DNA of 64,000 nt, from positions 2,814,571 through 2,878,570 of the forward strand of contig OZ220746.1 of assembly GCA_965117025.1 (NCBI GenBank). The letters are read 5' to 3'. The notes below the pieces were generated by a model. The model worked only from the letters and a program-made list of their open reading frames with translations. It was not told where the DNA came from and ran no database searches. Position 1 is the stretch's first letter; each line of letters begins with the position of its first letter. The DNA is from VXPQ01 sp965117025 (GTDB lineage Bacteria > Bacteroidota > Rhodothermia > Rhodothermales > VXPQ01). The translations under genes and the position numbers were made by a program. Shown here piece after piece: positions 7,735 to 16,995 of this stretch.

Positions 7735-8643
7735 TTATGCCGAGTCCCGGATACGGTTCCGGCTGAACGATTCCCAGTTCAACTCGCCGGCTTCGATGCG
7801 TTGTTTCAGGACGGGAAATCCGGCAAGAAGTTCGATGGCGGCAGGGGTATTTGAATCGGTGAGCGCCAGCGCGGCTGCTTCCCGCTCCGCCTCTTTATCG
7901 CTGCCCAGTACCCGCTCGAGGTCGTGCAGATACCCCTGGTCTGCAAAGGGACCCACCGAGCGCCAGAGTTCAGGAGAAACGGTGCGTCCGGCAGCCCATC
8001 TCTCGTGGGCGTAGTCCACGAGCATACGCGCAAGGGCCGGGTTTACGCGGGCGTCCAACCCGCTCACCTTGTACAGGACGCTATCGGTAAAGAGCGCCTT
8101 GAGCACCATCTGGTTCCATGCACCCTCGTCGAAATACCCTGAGGGATAGGGGTTACGGTGGGCGACGGCCAGAAATACGGAGGTCATATTGCTGCGAATG
8201 CCCTCCGCGGCGCGTGCGCGGAAGCGTTCGGGGAAGGGGTATAGCGGCAACATTCGATACAGGGCTGCGGACTCGCGGACATCGGCGGTCGAGAATACTT
8301 GTTCGACCATACCGACATAGGCGTTTTCGTCGATTGCGGGAAAAGAAAGGATCAGGAGGGCGCGGGCTGCTTCGTCGATGCTCCAGGCAGCCGGATTCCA
8401 GCCCGGACGCAGGGCGTCGGCCTGGGCAAGGTCCGTCTTGTCGAGAGCCAGCGTTTCTTTGGATATCCGGCGGGGCGCGCCGCTGAAGGCCAGAAAACAT
8501 TTGGAAGCGGGAGCGCCCCCTGAAATTTCCGCATGACGCGTGCGCAGCCATTGCATGGCTTCCTCGCTGGATTGCCGGGCAATCCATGCCAGGAGCTGTT
8601 CGCGCACACGGGGCAGATCAGCCTGATGCCGGGAGGGGTTCAT
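7735..8643 (-). CDS. eboA: EboA domain protein
   Basis: A 302-residue, mostly alpha-helical soluble protein that opens the minus-strand ebo cluster. Diagnostic stretches are WSIDEAARALLILSFP, LYRMLPLYPFPERFRARAAEGIRSNM, VFLAVAHRNPYPSGYFDEGAWNQMVLKALF and HERWAAGRTVSPELWR, all typical of EboA. No enzymatic motif is visible and its biochemical role is not known; in cyanobacteria it belongs to the set needed for scytonemin precursor export. ATG 8643 is chosen because upstream in-frame codons encode low-quality, Arg/Ser-rich sequence. It diverges from the TonB-like gene across 245 bp. Confidence 0.85.
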   Translation of the reverse strand: MNPSRHQADLPRVREQLLAWIARQSSEEAMQWLRTRHAEISGGAPASKCFLAFSGAPRRISKETLALDKTDLAQADALRPGWNPAAWSIDEAARALLILSFPAIDENAYVGMVEQVFSTADVRESAALYRMLPLYPFPERFRARAAEGIRSNMTSVFLAVAHRNPYPSGYFDEGAWNQMVLKALFTDSVLYKVSGLDARVNPALARMLVDYAHERWAAGRTVSPELWRSVGPFADQGYLHDLERVLGSDKEAEREAAALALTDSNTPAAIELLAGFPVLKQRIEAGELNWESFSRNRIRDSA

Positions 8644-8733
8644 GGTTCTTCGGGGCCGGGTGGATTGGAAAATATGAGCATTCCATGCAACGGGCCTATA
8701 AAGTAACAACGAATCTGCGTTTGCGCGCGACCG

Positions 8734-8745
8734 TTTTGCGCAAAA
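8734..8745. promoter_or_regulatory. Perfect palindrome between eboA and the TonB-like gene
   Basis: TTTTGCGCAAAA is a 12-bp perfect palindrome in the 245-bp divergent region and a plausible operator for either gene. No clear promoter boxes were found beside it. Confidence 0.3.
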
Positions 8746-8888
8746 AATGGGTGGGGTCAACAGGAGCCTGAGGGATCCCGAACCCTGCTGTCGTGTTCCA
8801 CATTGTGTCGTTTTCTTTGGTTTCAGGTATCCTTCTTTCCAAACGTTTCGGCGTCGCTTTTGGCGGGCGCTTGCACACAACGAATCGC

Positions 8889-9614
8889 ATGAAAAAGAAC
8901 GACTGGATCGGTTTGGGAGCCAGCATTGCACTGCACGCCGGAGTGCTCCTCTGGTTTGCTTTTCTTACGGTGGCGCAGGCCGATTCCCGGCAGATAGGCT
9001 TTATAGAGGTGGAATTCGGCCCGTATGCGGAAAGCCGCGCTTCGGAGGAGACGGTGGCTCCGGAAGCACCGCAGGAACCCCCGAAGGAACCTGTACCGGC
9101 GCCGGAAGAAGCCAGACAGGTGGACCTGCCGGACCAGTTGCAACCTGTGGTCGAGGAAGATCAGGTGACGACGCCAGAGGTCGAGGAGGTTTCCCCGGAA
9201 CGGCAGAACAGCGAGGAAGCGACGGAAGAACCTGATCCGGAGCCCGAACCGCCGCCCATTCGCCCGCTTGGCAGCACCGTACCCAGTGAAGCCGGTGAAA
9301 CGCGCCCTGCTGAAACGGGAGAGGGGCTGGATGAATTGACTACCGCTCCCTTCGAAATAGAAGGACTGAACCGTGACCCCATGTATGCCCCGGTTCCCGA
9401 GTATCGGACCCAGGTGAATGCGACGATCCGGGTGCGCATTACCGTCGATCCGCAAGGCCGGATCGCACAGCGCTTTCTGCTGCTGAAGGGGGATGCTGAA
9501 CTGGAGAAAGCCACGATGGATATCTTGCAGCGCTGGCGCTTCAATCCGCTGCCCCCCAACGCACCGCAGGAGCCGCAGACGGGCATCGTCACGTTCCGGT
9601 TCCGCCTGGAATAA
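8889..9614 (+). CDS. TonB-family energy transducer
   Basis: A 241-residue protein with one N-terminal membrane anchor (IGLGASIALHAGVLLWFAFL), a long Pro/Glu-rich periplasmic spacer (residues about 55-140), and a C-terminal TonB domain. The domain is marked by VNATIRVRITVDPQGRIAQRFLLLKGDAELEKATMDILQRWRFNPLPPN. It would carry proton-motive-force energy to outer-membrane receptors, and the TonB-dependent receptor gene follows 150 bp downstream. ATG 8889 gives a proper MKKND n-region; the frame extends upstream but with unconvincing sequence. No ExbB or ExbD gene is present in the window. Confidence 0.85.
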   Translation: MKKNDWIGLGASIALHAGVLLWFAFLTVAQADSRQIGFIEVEFGPYAESRASEETVAPEAPQEPPKEPVPAPEEARQVDLPDQLQPVVEEDQVTTPEVEEVSPERQNSEEATEEPDPEPEPPPIRPLGSTVPSEAGETRPAETGEGLDELTTAPFEIEGLNRDPMYAPVPEYRTQVNATIRVRITVDPQGRIAQRFLLLKGDAELEKATMDILQRWRFNPLPPNAPQEPQTGIVTFRFRLE

Positions 9615-9765
9615 CGGCAGGAAGTAATAGAAACCCGCCCTATCGCTCACCGTACAGCACGGCATCCCTCTCCACATTTTCTGTTCAAACACACCCTGTG
9701 CGCTTGGCATAGAAATTGCTACTGTTTTAAACGAGTCTGATTAATCGTTTCTTGCGCAGGAAGAG

Positions 9766-12195
9766 GTGTTGCTTTTCTCTTTTAGAACAGGTTCGTGGGC
9801 CGGGCAGAGGTCCGGCATGGGTTTCCTTCTCGCCGTGTGCCTTTGGGGCGCAGGGCCCTTTTTGGCTTCTTCGGTGCATGCGCAGGATACCGGACAGCCG
9901 CAGCCCTTGCCCCGCACCGTCAATGGCTACGTAGAGGACGCCTCGAGCGGAGAGCGGCTTCCGGGAGCCACTGTGAGCGTTCCGGAACGGGGTATTGGCT
10001 CGGTCACCAACCAGTACGGCTTCTACAGCCTCACGGTTCGGTTCGATTCTCTGACGCTCGCGTTCTCCTATCTCGGCTACGAAACCGCTACGTACGCCCT
10101 GTCGCTTCCGGCGGATACGACGCTCGACGTTGCACTTGCGCCCCATGCCATAGGTCTGGAGGAAATCGAAGTGGTTGCGCAAGCGGATACCCCCATCGAC
10201 GACCCGCAGATGGGACGGCATGACGTGGCGGTGGAGCAGATACAGTCGCTGCCGGCCCTGCTTGGCGAGGTGGATATCCAGAAGACGCTGCAGTTGTTGC
10301 CGGGGGTGCAGTCGGGATCCGAGGGCCGGAGCGGATTTTACGTGCGGGGCGGGGGCCCCGACCAGAATCTCATTCTGCTGGATGGCCTTCCGCTGTACAA
10401 CCCCACCCACCTGTTCGGTTTTCTGAGCGTTTTCAATGCGGACGCGATGAAGCACGTCGAGTTGATCAAGGGGGGCTTCCCGGCAAGGTACGGAGGCCGT
10501 CTTTCGTCCGTGGTGAATCTCACCATGAAGGAAGGCAACCTGAAAAAGTACAGTGGAGACGTGGGGACCGGGATTATCGCGTCGCGCGTGACGTTCGAAG
10601 GACCGATCGTAAAGGACAAGGCTTCTTTTCTCTTTACCGGCCGGCGTACGTTCGCGGATCTCCTGGCGCGTCCTTTTCTGCCGGACGATACGAAGGCAGG
10701 GTACTTTTTCTACGACCTGAATTTCAAGGCGAATTATATCGCATCGAGAAAGGACCGCATTTACCTGAGCGGGTATTCGGGGCGCGACCTGTTTCACGCC
10801 TCGGACGAATGGGACAACGGCGAATCCGACGGCGATATCGGTTGGCGCAATCGGTTGGCCGCACTCCGGTGGAACCGGTTGTTCGGCAATCGCACGTTCT
10901 CCAACATACTGGTGGGCGTAACGAATTACAGTTTCGCCATCGGAGTAGACGAACGGGACCGCTCCATTGCGGAAGGGGCGACGGATTACGAATCGAGCGT
11001 GTCGTACGTATCCGATATTCTGGACTATACGGCGAAGCTGGATATCGAGCACAGGCCCTCGCCCAATCATTATCTGCGTTTCGGCGCGGAAGGAATTTCG
11101 CATCGTTTCAGTCCGGGGAGGCTCTGGTTTTGGGAAAAGGAGAGCGGAGCAACCATTGAAGACACCACGCTGGTTTCGCCGGTCGGCGTGGTCCGTTCCA
11201 GCGAGGCCTCCCTCTACGCAGAGGACGACATGACGCTGTTTTCCGGTCTGCGGGTGAATGCGGGCCTGCGCATGGCCTGGTATTTCGTGGATGGCGAAAG
11301 GTATCCTTCGGTCGAGCCGCGCTTGAGCATGAGTCAGCGCGTGGGGAGGCAGATGTCGGCGAAAGTATCCTACGTGCGAATGCAGCAGCCGGTGCACTTT
11401 CTGACTGCCAGCACGGGCAATCCCTTTACGGATTTCTGGGTTTCGGCCCTGGAACGGATGCCGCCCCAGAAGAGCCGGCAGGTAGCCGTCGGTCTGGTGC
11501 GGAATATTCGGGAAGGGCGCTACGAGGCGTCGCTCGAGAGCTATTACAAATGGATGAGCGGACTCATCGAATACAAGGCGGGCACGCAAACCTTCGATTC
11601 GGTGTTCAGGGACTGGCCCGAACTGATCGAGACCGGGCGCGGCGTTGCGTACGGCGTCGAACTATTCCTGCAGAAGAAAACAGGCCGCACGAGCGGGTGG
11701 ATCGGGTATTCGTGGGGGAAGGCCACCCGGGATTTCGAGAACCTGAATAACGGAGAAGTTTTCCCGTACCGCTACGACCGGCGGCACGACGTATCGATCG
11801 TAGCGCAATACCGCCTCACGCCCAATAAGGAAATATCCGCGGCCTGGGTATACGGAAGCGGGTATCCTGCCTGGCTGCCGGTGGGGCGTCACGGGGTATT
11901 GCTGCATGACGACTACGACTATCATAGGGGAAAAGATCGCATCGTAGTGGATTATGGCCCGCGCAATGCTTCCCGTCTCCGGGCGTACCATCGTCTGGAC
12001 ATTGCCGTGCATTTTCGCAAGAAACGTTCCTGGGGCACGCGCACGCTTACGTTCGGCACGTACAATACCTATAACCGGAAAAATCCGTTTGTGGTATACC
12101 CCGTGCGGCAAAGCGGCGACGACTCCGCATTCAGTTTTCGTCAGTTGAGCCTTTTTCCGGTGCTTCCCTCGTTCGCATACCGCATCTCTTTCTGA
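9766..12195 (+). CDS. TonB-dependent receptor with carboxypeptidase-regulatory-like domain
   Basis: An 809-residue outer-membrane receptor. A signal peptide ends at SSVHAQ-DT. It is followed by a carboxypeptidase-regulatory-like domain (VNGYVEDASSGERLPGATVSV ... GFYSLTV, roughly residues 45-125). The plug comes next, with FYVRGGGPDQNLILLDGLPLYNPTHLFGF and RYGGRLSSVVNLTMK, and then a 22-strand-type barrel. GTG 9766 is preferred over ATG 9817 because only the longer form supplies positive charge before the hydrophobic core. Its substrate is unknown. The DUF4249 lipoprotein starts 2 bp after the stop, so the two are likely one operon and one uptake complex. Confidence 0.9.
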   Translation: MLLFSFRTGSWAGQRSGMGFLLAVCLWGAGPFLASSVHAQDTGQPQPLPRTVNGYVEDASSGERLPGATVSVPERGIGSVTNQYGFYSLTVRFDSLTLAFSYLGYETATYALSLPADTTLDVALAPHAIGLEEIEVVAQADTPIDDPQMGRHDVAVEQIQSLPALLGEVDIQKTLQLLPGVQSGSEGRSGFYVRGGGPDQNLILLDGLPLYNPTHLFGFLSVFNADAMKHVELIKGGFPARYGGRLSSVVNLTMKEGNLKKYSGDVGTGIIASRVTFEGPIVKDKASFLFTGRRTFADLLARPFLPDDTKAGYFFYDLNFKANYIASRKDRIYLSGYSGRDLFHASDEWDNGESDGDIGWRNRLAALRWNRLFGNRTFSNILVGVTNYSFAIGVDERDRSIAEGATDYESSVSYVSDILDYTAKLDIEHRPSPNHYLRFGAEGISHRFSPGRLWFWEKESGATIEDTTLVSPVGVVRSSEASLYAEDDMTLFSGLRVNAGLRMAWYFVDGERYPSVEPRLSMSQRVGRQMSAKVSYVRMQQPVHFLTASTGNPFTDFWVSALERMPPQKSRQVAVGLVRNIREGRYEASLESYYKWMSGLIEYKAGTQTFDSVFRDWPELIETGRGVAYGVELFLQKKTGRTSGWIGYSWGKATRDFENLNNGEVFPYRYDRRHDVSIVAQYRLTPNKEISAAWVYGSGYPAWLPVGRHGVLLHDDYDYHRGKDRIVVDYGPRNASRLRAYHRLDIAVHFRKKRSWGTRTLTFGTYNTYNRKNPFVVYPVRQSGDDSAFSFRQLSLFPVLPSFAYRISF

Positions 12196-12197
12196 TC

Positions 12198-13247
12198 ATG
12201 TCTCTTTCCGTAAGATCATTGCATGGATCGCTGTGTAAATCGTTGTGCGCCGCATGGCTTTCGGCAGGCGCACTGGGCGTTTTGGGCGCTTGCGAATTGG
12301 CGGTCGAGGTGGATATTCCCGAGCACGACGCGCAGCTGGTGGCCCACAGCTTTTTTGCGCCGGACAGCGCATGGACGGTCCGCCTCCGGCGAAGCGCGGA
12401 CATTGAGGGGCGCGACGACGTCAGAAAGTTGGCGGTTGCCGACGCCAGGGTGCGCGTTACGGACGAGGCGGGGAATTTTTCGACGACGCTTACGCATATC
12501 GTGGAGGGGGTGTATGCGGCGCCTGCTGGCGCGCACCCGATTCCCGGCGCCGCATATACCCTCGAAGCGGAGGCGCCCGGTTTGCCTTCGATCCGCGCCG
12601 TCGCTTCCATTCCGGCGGCAAGGGCGAGTATCGAGAGCCTGGAGCGGCTCAACGACCCGGACGACCGATTCGGTTTTGAAAATTATCGGGTCCGCATCCG
12701 GATCGAGGATCCCCCGGGCACGAATTACTACAAACTCGAATTGTTTCGATGGTCCCCCGTCACGGAAGCGACGGACGGGGATCTTATCGTAGTGGACGAG
12801 CAGGGCAGTACCCGCACGTTTCTGGAGATTCCGTTTTCAAGCAGCGAAAGTGCGTTCCGGTACGCCGAATACGCCTATTTCTTCGATCCGCCGGAGGTGG
12901 CTGACGAAGACAGGCTCTTCCAGGGCGTTCTTTTTTCGGATGAATTGTTCGACAGCCAAACAGAATCGTTCGAAATAGCCGTATCAGTATCTTCTTTTGA
13001 GGCGGTGGAATCCCGATACAGGCTGGTGCTTTCGGTGTTGAGCGAGGATTATTTCGTCTATCACCATACGGCGCTTCTGCAAGCCGACGCCGTGGGCGAA
13101 CTGAATATCGGGGCGGCTTTACTGCAAACGCCGCCGGTCCATTTGCATTCGAATATCGAGCAGGGCCTGGGCGTGTTCGCCGGCTATGCAGTCCATACGT
13201 TCGGTTTCGATGCGGAGGGGAATGTGTGGAGCGCGGAAGAGAGGTAG
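12198..13247 (+). CDS. DUF4249 family lipoprotein
   Basis: A 349-residue exported protein. The lipobox LGVLGAC places the lipid-anchored Cys near residue 32. The following mature region (VEVDIPEHDAQLVAHSFFAPDSAWTVRLRRS, then VRVTDEAGNFSTTL and GAAYTLEAEAPGLPSIRAVASIP) shows the Ig-like beta-sandwich pattern of DUF4249. Members of this family are usually encoded beside TonB-dependent receptors, as here, and are presumed surface lipoproteins of the same uptake complex. No catalytic motif is seen. Its start lies 2 bp behind the receptor stop. Confidence 0.82.
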   Translation: MSLSVRSLHGSLCKSLCAAWLSAGALGVLGACELAVEVDIPEHDAQLVAHSFFAPDSAWTVRLRRSADIEGRDDVRKLAVADARVRVTDEAGNFSTTLTHIVEGVYAAPAGAHPIPGAAYTLEAEAPGLPSIRAVASIPAARASIESLERLNDPDDRFGFENYRVRIRIEDPPGTNYYKLELFRWSPVTEATDGDLIVVDEQGSTRTFLEIPFSSSESAFRYAEYAYFFDPPEVADEDRLFQGVLFSDELFDSQTESFEIAVSVSSFEAVESRYRLVLSVLSEDYFVYHHTALLQADAVGELNIGAALLQTPPVHLHSNIEQGLGVFAGYAVHTFGFDAEGNVWSAEER

Positions 13248-13256
13248 AGTATTCGT

Positions 13257-13412
13257 TCACCGTCGCTTCGCGTAGCGGCTTTCTATGGAGGGAATCTCGC
13301 TGCTCATGTCCGGGAGCACGAACAGATAGATGTCGTTCCCCGTTGCTTCTTCGCAGCATCCGCTCTGCACTATCCTTTTTAACATTTCGGATACAGCTTC
13401 CCTGTTCGGCAT
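13257..13412 (-). CDS. Possible small protein, unknown
   Basis: A 51-codon frame (MPNREAVSEMLKRIVQSGCCEE ending DMSSEIPSIESRYAKRR) whose amino-acid pattern looks more natural than the competing frames in this 280-bp gap. It is convergent with the DUF4249 gene, 9 bp from its stop. No family was recognised and no promoter was seen. It may be chance. Confidence 0.25.
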   Translation of the reverse strand: MPNREAVSEMLKRIVQSGCCEEATGNDIYLFVLPDMSSEIPSIESRYAKRR

Positions 13413-13529
13413 ATTGCGGAACCGGGACCTGCGCATTACTTTGCACACGTGTCGCTGAACGAGCAATTATTAGGATATTCTGATTACGTCGTTTTCCGGC
13501 TTTTCTCTCATTCTCTCATCGTTATCCGG

Positions 13530-13784
13530 ATGTCTGCTGCACCGAACGAATTCCAGCAAACCGGTTACAGTCCGTTGTCTTTCTTTTTGGGCTTTCTCGG
13601 CGTGGCGGGCGCTTTTTCGTTGTTGCCGAAAACCCTGAGGCGTGGACTCCGCCGGCTCATCTTCGGCATTTTTTTTGAAATCACAGTGGTCGTGCTGGCC
13701 GGACTGCTCACCGAAAGAATGGTGAGTTACATCACCAGTGAAAACGACGAGGAACATCTTCCCGAGCCGCCCCGGCACCGGTAA
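13530..13784 (+). CDS. Small membrane protein, unknown
   Basis: An 84-residue protein with two hydrophobic segments (SPLSFFLGFLGVAGAFSLL and LIFGIFFEITVVVLAGLL) separated by a basic KTLRRGLRRL loop and followed by an acidic, Pro-rich tail (ENDEEHLPEPPRHR). A GTG start at 13449 would add 27 residues, but ATG 13530 leaves a compact protein. The function was not recognised. It precedes the GH3-serine hydrolase gene on the same strand by 125 bp. Confidence 0.45.
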   Translation: MSAAPNEFQQTGYSPLSFFLGFLGVAGAFSLLPKTLRRGLRRLIFGIFFEITVVVLAGLLTERMVSYITSENDEEHLPEPPRHR

Positions 13785-13909
13785 GATGCGGACCACCCGG
13801 CGTATGCGCTCCCGTTCGAAATATTTCCTGACCGAACCATGCGGTAAGACGCAGTCGCCCTCCTCGTATATTTTCGCATACGGATCAGAACCTGCATGAG
13901 GGCTCTGCA

Positions 13910-16849
13910 ATGCCTCGTTTGTTCAATCGTCGTTTTCTGTTTGGCATTGTACTGGCGCTCGGTGCGCTGATCGCTGCGTATGTTCTGATCCTGACAGGCA
14001 TTTCTTCCGGGCCTCCCGATACGGACGACCTCTGGCCCGATACGGAAGCATGGGCCGAAGGGCAACTCCGGTCCATGACGCTCGAAGAGAAGGTCTCTCA
14101 ACTGTTTTCCGTGCGCGCCTATGGCCGGATGATGGATCCGGACGATGCCGCATACCAGGACCTTGTTGATCTGGTCGAGCAGTTTGGACTGGGCGGCGTC
14201 ACCTTTTTTCAGGGAAATCCATCGGATCAGATCGCGCTCATAAACGATCTGCAAGCCCGTGCCAGGCTCCCGCTGCTCATTGCCCAGGATATGGAATGGG
14301 GTGCAGGGATGCGTGTAGACGAGACGACGATCTTTCCGCGAGCCATGGCGATGGGCGCCACACGGGATGTCGAGTGGGCGCGCATGGCCGGGTACATCAC
14401 AGGCCGGGAGGCCCAGGCTATCGGAGCCCGGCACATACTCGCTCCCGTAGCCGACGTGAACAACAACCCCGACAATCCTGTCATCAACACCCGGTCGTTC
14501 GGCGAGCGGCCGGAACTGGTCGCAAGTATGGCGGCCGCCTTTGCATCCGGGTTGCAGGACGCCGGTGTGCTCGCCACGGCGAAGCACTTTCCCGGTCATG
14601 GGGATACTTCCGTCGATTCGCATCTGGCGTTGCCTGTCCTGTTTTTTGGCTCCGAACGGCTCCATGCCCTGGAACTCGTTCCGTTCCAAAAACTGGTGCA
14701 GGATGGCGTGATGAGCGTCATGGTCGGTCATCTTGCGCTTCCCCGGGTTGAACCGGACACCACGCTTCCTGCCAGCCTTTCGCCGCAGGTCATTACCGGT
14801 CTGTTGCGCGACGAACTGGATTTCGATGGCCTCGTCGTCACGGACGCCCTGGATATGGCAGGCGTCACAGCGCATTTTTCGACGGCGGAGATCGCCGTTC
14901 GGTCCCTGGGTGCAGGCGTCGACATGTTGCTGCTTTCCGAAGATCCCCGGGCGGCGCGCGACTCCGTGCTGCAAGCTATCGAAGAAGGCGTGATCACAGA
15001 AGAACGCATAGATGCCTCTGTGATGCGGATTTTGCGCGCCAAAGCCTGGTTGGGGCTGCATACGGACAGAAACGTTGCTCAGGATCAGGACACTCTGCAT
15101 ATAGACCTGGAAGAGCACAGGGCCTTGAGCCTCGGTATTGCCCGGCAGTCGCTTACGCTGCTGCGGAATACGGGCGGCATACTCCCTCTTTCCGAGGATG
15201 CCCGCATGTTGTGCGTTATCCTTTCGGACGGTTCGAACCCGTCCACGGGCAATCGTTTTCTTGCCGATTTGCTCCGCAACCGGCCAGGAATCGAGGTGGA
15301 CACCCTGCGTCTTGACAGCAGGTCCGCTCCGGAAGACTACGAGGCGGCGCTGGATCAGAGTGATGCGTACCCGTTTGTCGTGGTGTCTGCGTTTCTACGC
15401 ACCCGCTTCCGGGGTGCGGAAACCGAGGACGGGGAAAACATGCCCGAAGATCCGCAAACGGCTTTTCTGGCCCGCCTTGTGGAATACGGGCCTCCGGTAG
15501 CGCTCGTTTCGTTCGGCGACCCGTACATCGTGCGGGATATGGCACAGCCTGCCTCTTATCTGGTCGCATACAGTGCGTCGGAGGTCTCCCAGACAGCCGC
15601 TGCCGATGCGCTTGCCGGACAGGCCGATATTACCGGCCGTCTGCCTGTCAGCATACCCGACCTGTATGCGTTCGGGGACGGCATGGACTTGTTGCAGCAA
15701 TCCATCCGAATCGGATACCCTGCGGAAGTCGGCCTGAACGGCATAGTAATCAGCCGCCTCGACACACTGATCCGCAACGCCATCGACAGCACGGCTTTTC
15801 CGGGGGCTGTCCTCGCGATAGGACGCGACGGCGTAGTTGCCAAACTGGAAGCGTACGGCCACTTCACCTACGACCAGGAGCGGCCTGTCACCACGACCTC
15901 GTCGTTCGATCTCGCTTCGCTCACCAAGGTGGTGGCGACGACGACCGCCGCGATGCAATTGTACGACGCCGGCCGACTGCAACTCGACACGCCGGTGGCG
16001 GATTATTTGCCCAGGTTTCGGCAATCCGGCAAGGAAAACGTGACGATCCGGCACCTGCTTACCCACACCTCCGGGCTCATTCCATACCGGCGGTTTTACG
16101 AAACGGGCACCGTCGTGCGCGAGGCGCTCCTTGATTCGGTACTGGCGGAATCGCTGGAATATGAACCGGGCACGGAGATGCGCTACAGCGATTTCAGTAT
16201 GATCGCCCTCATGCTGGTCATCGAGCGGATTACCGGGCAGCCCTTCGACGAATATGCCGAGGAGCATATTTTCGGCCCGCTTGGCATGCACGATACCGGA
16301 TTCATGGCATCCGGTTCGCCCAATCCGGACGTAGTGCCTACCGAACGCGACCGCACATTCCGAAGGCGGCTCGTCCAGGGGGAAGTGCATGACGAAACCG
16401 CCTGGATACTCGGGGGCGTTTCCGGGCATGCCGGGTTGTTTTCCACGGCCGAGGATCTTGTGAAATTCGCCCATATGCTGCTTGACGAAGGGCGTGTGGA
16501 CGGGAAGCCGTTCATTTCGCCGGAAACGCTCCGCCTGTTCACGACCGTACAGGATCCGGGTCTCAGTACACGGGCCCTCGGATGGGATACGAAGAGCCCG
16601 GAGGGCTATTCGTCCGCCGGCGAAGGTTTTGGCCCCGACAGTTTCGGGCATACCGGCTTTACCGGCACATCGTTCTGGGTTGATCCCGGCACAGGCCTCT
16701 TTGTCATTCTGCTCACGAACCGGGTGTATCCGACGCGCAACAACCGGAAAATCGTGGAGATCCGGCCGCGCGTCGCCGATCAGGCGCACGGTTCCATACT
16801 CGGACCGGCTACCTTTATGCTCCCGGACAGCCTGTTCGAGGTGAGATAG
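13910..16849 (+). CDS. GH3 beta-N-acetylhexosaminidase fused to a serine hydrolase (beta-lactamase fold)
   Basis: A 979-residue fusion. An N-terminal membrane anchor (FLFGIVLALGALIAAYVLIL) is followed by a family 3 glycoside hydrolase domain (about residues 45-400). This carries the NagZ-type loop KHFPGHGDTSVDSH beginning at Lys225 and a candidate nucleophile Asp312 in VVTDALDMAGV. A GH3 C-terminal sandwich comes next. From about residue 610 to the end lies a beta-lactamase/esterase fold with SLTK (Ser670, Lys673), YSDF as the Tyr motif and HTGFTG in place of KTG. The likely role is periplasmic cutting of GlcNAc-containing muropeptides together with a serine hydrolase step on the peptide or an ester. 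The substrate of the second domain is inferred only. Confidence 0.88.
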   Translation: MPRLFNRRFLFGIVLALGALIAAYVLILTGISSGPPDTDDLWPDTEAWAEGQLRSMTLEEKVSQLFSVRAYGRMMDPDDAAYQDLVDLVEQFGLGGVTFFQGNPSDQIALINDLQARARLPLLIAQDMEWGAGMRVDETTIFPRAMAMGATRDVEWARMAGYITGREAQAIGARHILAPVADVNNNPDNPVINTRSFGERPELVASMAAAFASGLQDAGVLATAKHFPGHGDTSVDSHLALPVLFFGSERLHALELVPFQKLVQDGVMSVMVGHLALPRVEPDTTLPASLSPQVITGLLRDELDFDGLVVTDALDMAGVTAHFSTAEIAVRSLGAGVDMLLLSEDPRAARDSVLQAIEEGVITEERIDASVMRILRAKAWLGLHTDRNVAQDQDTLHIDLEEHRALSLGIARQSLTLLRNTGGILPLSEDARMLCVILSDGSNPSTGNRFLADLLRNRPGIEVDTLRLDSRSAPEDYEAALDQSDAYPFVVVSAFLRTRFRGAETEDGENMPEDPQTAFLARLVEYGPPVALVSFGDPYIVRDMAQPASYLVAYSASEVSQTAAADALAGQADITGRLPVSIPDLYAFGDGMDLLQQSIRIGYPAEVGLNGIVISRLDTLIRNAIDSTAFPGAVLAIGRDGVVAKLEAYGHFTYDQERPVTTTSSFDLASLTKVVATTTAAMQLYDAGRLQLDTPVADYLPRFRQSGKENVTIRHLLTHTSGLIPYRRFYETGTVVREALLDSVLAESLEYEPGTEMRYSDFSMIALMLVIERITGQPFDEYAEEHIFGPLGMHDTGFMASGSPNPDVVPTERDRTFRRRLVQGEVHDETAWILGGVSGHAGLFSTAEDLVKFAHMLLDEGRVDGKPFISPETLRLFTTVQDPGLSTRALGWDTKSPEGYSSAGEGFGPDSFGHTGFTGTSFWVDPGTGLFVILLTNRVYPTRNNRKIVEIRPRVADQAHGSILGPATFMLPDSLFEVR

Positions 16850-16995
16850 CCGCATTTCCACAGTGTGTTGCCGGACAACAGGTTACGGGAGATAAAACAC
16901 ACTGATTTGCACATTCTCCGGAACATCTTGCCTGTATCGTCTTTCTGCTTTGTCGCCGTCCGATGACGACCCTGTTGACTGATTATTGACGCAAT

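Noticed and set aside
9727..11589. 620-codon minus-strand frame inside the TonB-dependent receptor
   Set aside because: Rich in Arg/His/Pro with no motif, and the plus frame is an unmistakable receptor.
15395..16861. 488-codon minus-strand frame under the GH3-hydrolase gene
   Set aside because: Shadow of a gene with intact catalytic motifs in two domains on the plus strand.
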